Assembly: GCA_949130485.1 (NCBI GenBank)
Contig: OX422185.1
Span: 6,797,127-6,861,126 of the forward strand
Source of the DNA: Agelas oroides
Lineage: Eukaryota > Porifera > Demospongiae > Agelasida > Agelasidae
DNA: 64,000 nt
Reading direction: 5' to 3'
The notes beneath the pieces are model-generated. The model saw only the letters and a program-made list of their open reading frames with translations, was not told the origin of the DNA and made no database searches. Below, in pieces: positions 57,520 through 64,000 of this stretch. Numbering within the stretch: the stretch's first letter is position 1; each line of letters opens with the position of its first letter. Made by a program: the position numbers and the translations under genes.

Positions 57520-59141
57520 CTGTATTGCAATAGACATTTGACATGATTGATAACCTATTTGCTAGCACTCCACCAGACTCTAGTCCACACATCAATATTT
57601 AGTATGTCAGGAAGAATTATATCAACAATCATATTCTTGTTTGAGTTATGTGGAATTCACTACATCTTCATTTAGATTTTCAGCATTGCACTAATTAACT
57701 TCATTCCAGTTAGGTGTATGCTGTCTACATATTATGTCCACTTATCCTTTTGCTACTTAACTGTCACAACAGTGACTTGTAATCCAGGAAGACAGTTACT
57801 CAGATGATGTGAAACGACAGGGGCATACTCTTTGATCACTTGACTTAAAATAATCCCACCTTATATAGTGTGGACAGTATTACTCATGGGACCATTTTAA
57901 GTCACTGTCTGCCAGAGACATGGTAATTAGTAGGGACTTACTCTGATGATGTGAGATGACAGAGGCATACTCTTTTAATGACTTGACTTAAAATTGTCCC
58001 ATGAAATAGTGTATGGAATACTATTACTCATGGGACCATTTTAAGTCACTGTCTTCCTGAGACTTGGTAATCATTAGGGACTTACTCTGATGATGTGAGA
58101 TGACAGGGGCATACTCTTTAATGACTGGACTTAAAATTGTCCTGTATGGAGTACTATTACTCATGGGACCATTTTAAGTCACTGTCTGTCAGTGACTTGG
58201 TAATTAGTAGGGACTTACTCTGATGATGTGAGATGACAGGGGCATACTCTTTAATGACTTGACTTAAAACGGTCCCATGAGAGGTAGGATGGAATAGTAT
58301 ATCAAGGCAACTTAAGTCAACGGTAGTGACTTAAAACATTCCCATGGGTGTCCCATGGATTTTGGTGACTTAAATCAGTCCCATGAGACACCCATGGGAA
58401 GGGTGACTTAAATCAGTCCCATGGGTAACCCATGGGATTTTTTGTCATTTTAAGTCCATTGCTGCACAACCCTTCGCCAGACTACTAAATAGGTGGGTGT
58501 ACTTTCGAGGAGGAAAGCCAAAGGGGCGGACCTGCTTTTCGAGGATGTATCTGTTTTGGGGAGATTAGTGCAAACTTGACAGGAGATACACTGGAGCTTG
58601 TTCAGTGGGGTCGCGGGCCCTATAGCGTCGCACACCCTCTCCGATCGACTTGGAGTGGGTGACGCGAAACCTGGGGGCGCAAAACTATTAAAATGTAACT
58701 GCCGCGAAACACTCAGGCCAATACTGACAATCCACGACAACCAACAAGGTGAACGAAAACTGTACAAATACTTAGCTAAATGAGCTATAGTTGCTAACTC
58801 AGTCACTCAAGTTCATTTTAGTAGCTAGTCTATCAGTTTATAACCCAGCCGCCCAAACTTACGTGTGAAAGGTACAAGTGGTTTCAAGGCCATCGTTCAT
58901 TCTTTCAACAACAGTACTGACTACTGATGAACAATCTGAAACAGAAACTTGTTGATCTGTCTGGGGGGTTGCCTTAGTCAGCAGGGGTGTGGCCGTACAT
59001 TCTCGGCCTTAATTATAAAGAGGTGATGTTACCGAATGCCGCATCCGGTGGGTGGAGCTATGGGCGTGACCTGGTCTCATGCCGACGTGTGAAGGGGATA
59101 CACCCGGTTTGAAACGGTTCACATCATCTCAGTAAATATTC

Positions 59142-59387
59142 ATATATCCCACCTAGTATAGTTTTGCCTATACAACAGGTGGGGTTTAACTGTGATAATT
59201 TCCCTCCCTGAGGGCTACAAGGGAAATTATGGCTCATAATATTTCCTCTCCATGTATTTTTTAGTTTACAGTCTACTACATCGTCATACTATAGTAAATA
59301 ATGTTGATGTTACTGTAAACACTTGCACATGTAGCCACAGATGTGTTTACAGTAGTAATACCAAAGGACCAATCAGGTGGGATATAT
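59142..59387. mobile_element. Probable MITE with 13-bp TIR
   Basis: ATATATCCCACCT at 59142-59154 and AGGTGGGATATAT at 59375-59387 are perfect inverted complements bounding 246 bp of non-coding sequence. The interior has a second complementary pair around TTACTGTAAACACTTGCACA and ATGTGTTTACAGTAGTAAT. Target duplication uncertain. Confidence 0.5.
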
Positions 59388-61135
59388 AATAGCTAATTAT
59401 AGCACAGGTGCCAGGGATTTATGGCAGTAAACAGACCTTGTCCTCGGGTGTAACTATTACATAAGACGTTTAACCTTCGCGCTGGCATTGCATAACTGTT
59501 GTACTTTGACCTCGACTGCTGACTTTTGCTTGCTTGGCAAGGCACCCAGCCAACTGTTCTGCAGCTCTTCCTAAGGTATTCAGTAGAGATTTACAAGACT
59601 AGTGTGCCAATGCATCAGAACTCATAAGTTGACATAAAACTCAGCAGGAGTCCATGTGGGTTGCATAAATTATGGGTGCTGGGGCGACAGGCCTGCGTTT
59701 CATTATGAAAGGTTTGGTTGGTGACATTGACAGATGAAAATGTGTGGCCAGCATTATGGGCAACATGTTGGATCTTTGTCTTTGTCACAGTGAAGGAAGT
59801 ATGCCCATGGAGTGAACTGAAATGGCTGTAAATAGTGCAAAATCCTGATGGAACGTTGACTTTTGTCAGTATAGGAATGATGTCTGTCCAGTGATGGCTA
59901 GCTTTTCGGAAATGGCCCGGCTTACTAGTTTTTATATCTGCAACTCTACGATTCAAAGTGCTCATGCACATGTTTGGTCTGCAGGAAAGTGATCAGGCCT
60001 AAACCTGACCTGCCTGACTGCTTGCTATGGCCATGTAATGTTTGCATCTTAACAACCATGTGGCTGTGACTTTCTTAGAGGTATTGCAGAGAAATGGCAG
60101 GGGCGGATCAGGGGGGGGGGGGGGGGGGGGGGGGGCATGGGGGACCCATGCCCCCCCCCCCCCCCCTTCAGGACTGAGCAAGCGCTAAACGCGGAGGTTT
60201 ACCGCGCACTTAGGGCATGTAGCTACTCCGACACAGCGCACATCTCTATATGAATCACTGTTTCATGTCCTGCAAACATAAAACACTCGAATCTGCAGCT
60301 CCGTCGGACAGTTCTGTGGCAGTGTCTCACATACAAAGGCTGATTCCAAAGGGAAGAGGGCTCCGAGAAACGACCATACGATGAATCGCCTCGGTTACAG
60401 TCCAGTTGCCATAAATTTTGTGTGGTTATGGTAGTCTCCGACGGCTTCAGAAGCACTCTCATATGGTCTAAATTTAAAAATTTTCCTGGGGGAGCATGCC
60501 CCCAGACCCCCCTAGAACGCTGTGCATTATACGTCATATTTAACAGTATTAAATTCTCATCTTCCAAGTTTTAGGTAATTGCATACATCACTTAAATTAT
60601 TGTGACCTACTCTAGGCATGTGGACAAAGTAGTGATAACTTTACAGGCCCACTAGAATCACTGCTTCAGATGTGATTTTTATGTGATTGCCCTGATGACA
60701 CAAAATTGCATTAAGTATCACCAAACGTCCTTCAGTTCCAGTCAGAGCAAAATTGATGGCTATTGCATTTCAATGTTGTAATAATACACAATGAGAAATT
60801 AATGCTGACGTAAATGTAAGGCAGGTGACTGGATGGGTCAGCCTAAGTCAGTGTAGCACTAGCTTTGAGCATATGGCTATCTCGTTCAAGTGCTCCTGAA
60901 AGCAAAATGTACTTCAGTTTAGATGTTCAGAGGTATACAGTCCCAAGTGTTTGGGCTCATTAAGCACATGTACATTATGCTCAAAATTGTCTAATTATGC
61001 TGTTCCTGAATTCAGCTTATTATATGCCTAAAAGAGTACTGATTATGCTGAAATTATGCTCATGATTCTTTAATACACAGTAGAATTGTGCAAAATACAG
61101 ACACCTGGATCTCGCTGGCAACAGCAACAAAATAG

Positions 61136-61177
61136 TCACGCAAGCCACACTTTTTGCAGAGGGTGTGGCTTGCGTGA
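61136..61177. repeat. Perfect 15-bp hairpin
   Basis: TCACGCAAGCCACAC (61136-61150) and GTGTGGCTTGCGTGA (61163-61177) are exact complements with a 12-nt loop. It may be the remnant of a small inverted-repeat element. No run of T follows that would suggest a Pol III or terminator role. Confidence 0.7.
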
Positions 61178-61885
61178 TTAAGTGACAAACTCCTGTAAAA
61201 CTCGGACTCATGCAGTGGACATACATGCCAGCTGTTGATCACTGGATTTGCCGTTGGCTGAGGTGGAACTCTCGTTGTAGTCAAGTCAGCAACTAGTGAC
61301 TAATGACTTTGCAAGATAGCCTCTTCGTAAAATCATTTTATTATGCTCTAAATTTACATATTATGCTCCGGGTTTTAGCTCATATGCTCAAGGCTACTAA
61401 TTATGCTCAAAATTATGCCAGCATAATTTACACCTCCCTAGGGTTCATGCCTAGTCTTTACATGTCCTTGCTGTGTGTCCAACAGTACAAGTTCCATGTC
61501 CACAGTTGGTAGGGTTCAGGAGATATGGTCACACAGAATTAACAATGTGTACGTACCAAAACCGACACAATTGAATTCTTGGGCTCGCAGTTGCAAATCT
61601 AATGTGGATGTCACGATACTTCAACACATCCTTATAAATGACAATCCTTGCTGTGTCTTACAGTACAAGTTCCATGTCCACAAGTTGTCGGTTTCGACAG
61701 CTGTGTGGACCCTTGACCACCTGAAATACACATCCCTTGAAGGATAGATCGTTTGCATGAACACAGCTTGGAACAGACGGTTCCGAAATCTGCCGTCTGG
61801 CACAGCTCTTTGTTGTACAAAAACCGCATAACTCCGATTATTATAACGGATATCACCGAAAGATGTAACGTACGTATACAAAATT

Positions 61886-62024
61886 TAGCCTCGGTCCCAG
61901 GCCTCCCCGTTTTACCTTCCGTTTGCGTTCACAATAGAGCGGAAGGCCGGCGAGCCTCCCGCTCCCGTGTATTATTGTGAACGCAAACGGAAGGTAAAAC
62001 GGGGGAGGCCTGGGAACGAGGCTA
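61886..62024. mobile_element. TAGCCTCG hairpin element, 139 bp, 9-bp TSD
   Basis: Ends TAGCCTCGGTCCCAGGCCTC and GAGGCCTGGGAACGAGGCTA; the arms continue as CCCGTTTTACCTTCCGTTTG and its complement with loop GAGCGG...CCCGC around 61935-61970. The 9-mer TACAAAATT stands on both sides (61877-61885 and 62025-62033). No coding capacity. Confidence 0.9.
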
Positions 62025-62033
62025 TACAAAATT

Positions 62034-63136
62034 CGTATCCCTGCCCTACCGGGGATTCACTTTGTTCACCGACTCTGAGGACAGAAGGCACATGATTACC
62101 ACGTGACAGAATATGCTGCGCTGATGCGCGCATTCGCGCGCCGAACTGAACGTATGCTGGCACTGGCAGTGTACAGGCTACGCATGCCAATATGTAGGGT
62201 TTGGCTTTGCAGAATGAAGTCTTCATGCAAGCTAAAACAAATGGAAATCACAGCCAATGTAGAAGAAAAGTAGTAAACTCTCTGATAAAGTAAAATATAC
62301 ACAAGGTTCACTGAAATGAAATCTGAAGATGAGAACAGTGACACAAGCAATGCGCTACTGTGTCTGCAAATTTGGTAGAGATCTGTGACTGTCTCGGAAC
62401 TTGGATCTTTGTGTTTTGCATCTAAAGAGAACAATGGGAATAGTAAACATCACATTAATGGATTAGAATGAAATTCCTAGCATTCACCAATGACATAATA
62501 CGCACCGCCACACTGGCCCATGGTGATCATGTGGCATTGACAATGTGCTGTACAATATTCCAAGGGCAACAACCATGAATACAAGCTACAACTAGTGCTC
62601 TATGGACGAAACCGATGTGGGCACATGGATTTTTCAACAAAACTGAAGCCGCCTGGCTAGTCAAAATTGCTTCTCATGAACAACTGACCATTAAACTAGC
62701 AATGTACAGGTCTAGCCTGTCAGATGGCTTCAGCACAGTTGAAAACTGAATGCACTCATCCTGACTTCATTCATAGAACCACTCTTGTTTGTAGCACTAA
62801 TTCACAATTCTTGGAATGTCATCACAGCATATTAATTGCCACTATGATGTGACGTCATGTCTCCCTCCTGTTCACAGATAAAGGTCTGGTGACTTGATGA
62901 GCATTCGTGTGTTGAGTGTGGCCAATCAGACAGATGGCTGTAAAATCACTCAGCTACTTAATTTTGTTGTCTACCAGTCTCGTGCCCAAACCCAACCAAC
63001 AGAGAAAGGGTCTTGTGACAAAAGCCAGAATCCTTGTGCTGAAGCTTTGTAATTTTAGATGAAGGATAAATAAATGCTTTGTGTTGAAGAATCGCAAGTT
63101 TTTAGCAGCACAATTGAAGTACTTTTACTTGCTCCT
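62034..63136. other. No recognised gene
   Basis: A minus-strand frame at 62096-62434 (112 aa) shows no domain. CpG-rich ATGCGCGCAT with CGCGCG at 62122-62142 is promoter-like. Otherwise AT-rich, without exon signals I can support. Confidence 0.35.
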
Positions 63137-63145
63137 GCATTATAT

Positions 63146-63531
63146 TTAAGCCAGACCTACTTCCGCAAAAGGGAAGGGTCTGGTGAAATGCGTATACAAG
63201 CTGTGTCCCACTGCACTGTACAGTGTGGTACAATCACATTGCAGTATTTTGTCAAATGATGCATTACATGACTGTTTGAGTAGCAATAGCAGTCTTGAAA
63301 ATGGTGAAAGAGAGCTAGGGCATCTTTTCCGCTACTGCAGAAGCTGTACAAAACACTTCGACTATACTTCTCGAGGAGCGTGCTTACTCCGCAACAGGTA
63401 AATTCAAGAGTGCATTATTTGATATCTGGTTACGTCATCCAGCTAATTGCATTCCAGTGGGACATGGCTTGTATACGCAGTTCACCAGACCCTTCCCTTC
63501 TTTTGCGGAAGTGGGTCGGGCCTGCGAGACT
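63146..63531. mobile_element. TAGTC-group MITE, 386 bp, decayed left end
   Basis: Right end complemented AGTCTCGCAGGCCCGACCCA; left end begins TTAAGCCAGACCTACTTCCG, lacking the first bases. The arms pair over about 65 bp (AAGGGTCTGGTGAA, TGCGTATACAAGC, GTCCCACTG). Possible decayed duplication GCATTATAT/CCATTACAT (7 of 9) at 63137-63145 and 63532-63540. It shares termini with 3419-3534 and 55227-58484. Confidence 0.7.
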
Positions 63532-63624
63532 CCATTACATTACTGATTATAAATCTGGAGTAAGCCCAATTAGGTATTTGGCTTGTGTCAGCAGACACTT
63601 TTTGGTGAGAGGGTGGGTTTAACT

Positions 63625-63755
63625 TAGCCTCGTTCCCAGGCCTCCACCCGTATTTTGTTCTTCAGTTTGCGTTCAGTATCGCTCTTTCGCTTCCGTATAT
63701 TATACTGAACGCAACCGAAGAACAAAAAATGGGTGGAGGCCTGGGAACGAGGCTA
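63625..63755. mobile_element. TAGCCTCG hairpin element, 131 bp, 9-bp TSD
   Basis: Ends TAGCCTCGTTCCCAGGCCTC and GAGGCCTGGGAACGAGGCTA. The arms extend through CACCC.TATTTTGTTCTTC and GTTTGCGTTCAGTATC-like sequence to a loop at about 63680-63700. The exact 9-mer GGTTTAACT flanks it at 63616-63624 and 63756-63764. It is the best-preserved copy in the window. Confidence 0.92.
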
Positions 63756-63764
63756 GGTTTAACT

Positions 63765-64000
63765 AAAGAGTGCGCAGGTACCAATTTTAAACTTGAATTC
63801 TCTTTCAAAAGCTAGCAATCAGCTTTTCCTCTGAGTGCATTCCACAAACACACAGACCCTCTGAGAAGCCACCTGACTCTTCCCTGTGCATGACACTGAA
63901 CACAATCTGTGCTGTGGTTGGTTTGGTCTGGCTTACGTGATCATCAGCCAAGGCATAAAGTTAATGACACCCACCATGGAGTTATTCTACCTCCTTGGGG
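63765..64000. other. No recognised feature
   Basis: No coding exon or repeat identified in these last 236 bases. Confidence 0.4.

Larger units (their letters stand above)
55227..58484. mobile_element. Large foldback element, 3.26 kb, carrying a spliced gene
   Basis: Ends are TAGTCTGGCGAAG (55227) and CTTCGCCAGACTA (58484), perfect 13-bp inverted complements. The identical 9-mer CTAAATAGG flanks both sides (55218-55226 and 58485-58493). Inside lie inverted arms of about 700 bp (55613-56320 and 57780-58470), built from repeats with TTAAGTCA, CCCATGGG and GACTTAAAATGGTCCCATGA. Each arm has 142-143-bp subrepeats (starting about 55806, 55948 and 56091). The 1.4-kb centre carries a three-exon gene and a nested MITE. 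The structure fits a Mutator-type foldback element with 9-bp duplication; no transposase was seen. The left end has a further inverted repeat, 55227-55612. Confidence 0.8.
58494..61876. other. No recognised gene; low-complexity G/C runs and small inverted repeats
   Basis: A minus-strand frame of 118 aa (59615-59971) has no recognisable domain. G runs followed by C runs form an inverted G/C tract at 60110-60167. A CpG-rich piece at 58600-58700 may be a promoter. CTTGCTGTGT..ACAGTACAAGTTCCATGTCC is duplicated at 61468-61505 and 61648-61683. Confidence 0.4.

Noticed and set aside
58450..58806. 118-aa minus-strand frame at the right end of the foldback element
   Set aside because: It runs across the element's terminus and target duplication, with no domain and no clear splice or start context.
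60110..60167. G-run/C-run tract as a quadruplex regulatory element
   Set aside because: A G run followed by a C run could fold, but such runs are also typical assembly or sequencing noise; no surrounding gene supports a role.

Overview
This window is animal nuclear DNA, not prokaryotic. Coding signal sits in short exons bounded by GT/AG sites with matching phases. The repertoire (Death domains joined to a Roc-like GTPase, Ig and a membrane helix; many short terminal-inverted-repeat elements; long tandem satellites) suggests an early-branching invertebrate, most probably a demosponge. That is inference; no search was possible. One 200-N gap lies at 12792-12991.

Layout. 0-5.1 kb: mostly non-coding, with a polypyrimidine minisatellite, one PH-domain exon and several small inverted-repeat elements. 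5.15-26.5 kb: a huge satellite with a monomer near 192 bp, in blocks of three diverged but homologous subfamilies (A, B, A', C), holding the gap and a broken non-LTR-type retroelement. 27.0-31.2 kb: an unrelated 186-bp satellite, split by a 2.6-kb Mutator-like element (9-bp target duplication) carrying decayed Ulp1 protease/PHD, CXC-like and B-box-like coding. 31.2-35.9 kb: small duplications, a satellite C island and relics (ZAD-like zinc finger, reverse transcriptase, MITE). 36.0-41.4 kb (minus strand): a two-exon gene for a secreted-start, multi-pass membrane protein, its frameshifted tandem copy and further fragments. 42.6-53.5 kb (minus strand): a multi-exon gene whose phases link SH3, three Death domains, a Roc-like GTPase, an Ig domain, a transmembrane helix and a final Death domain. 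55.2-58.5 kb: a 3.26-kb foldback element with a 9-bp target duplication; its centre holds a three-exon plus-strand gene (180 aa, Tudor-like C-terminus), and an intron of that gene holds another small element with its own 9-bp duplication. 58.5-64 kb: mostly non-coding, with hairpin elements.

How it fits together. The Death/Roc/Ig gene looks like a signalling receptor or scaffold of the innate-immunity or cell-death type. Elsewhere the window is shaped by satellite amplification and by at least three kinds of element making 9-bp target duplications, as Mutator-type transposition does. The strongest leads are the foldback element carrying a spliced gene and the unusual architecture of the Death/Roc/Ig/TM gene.
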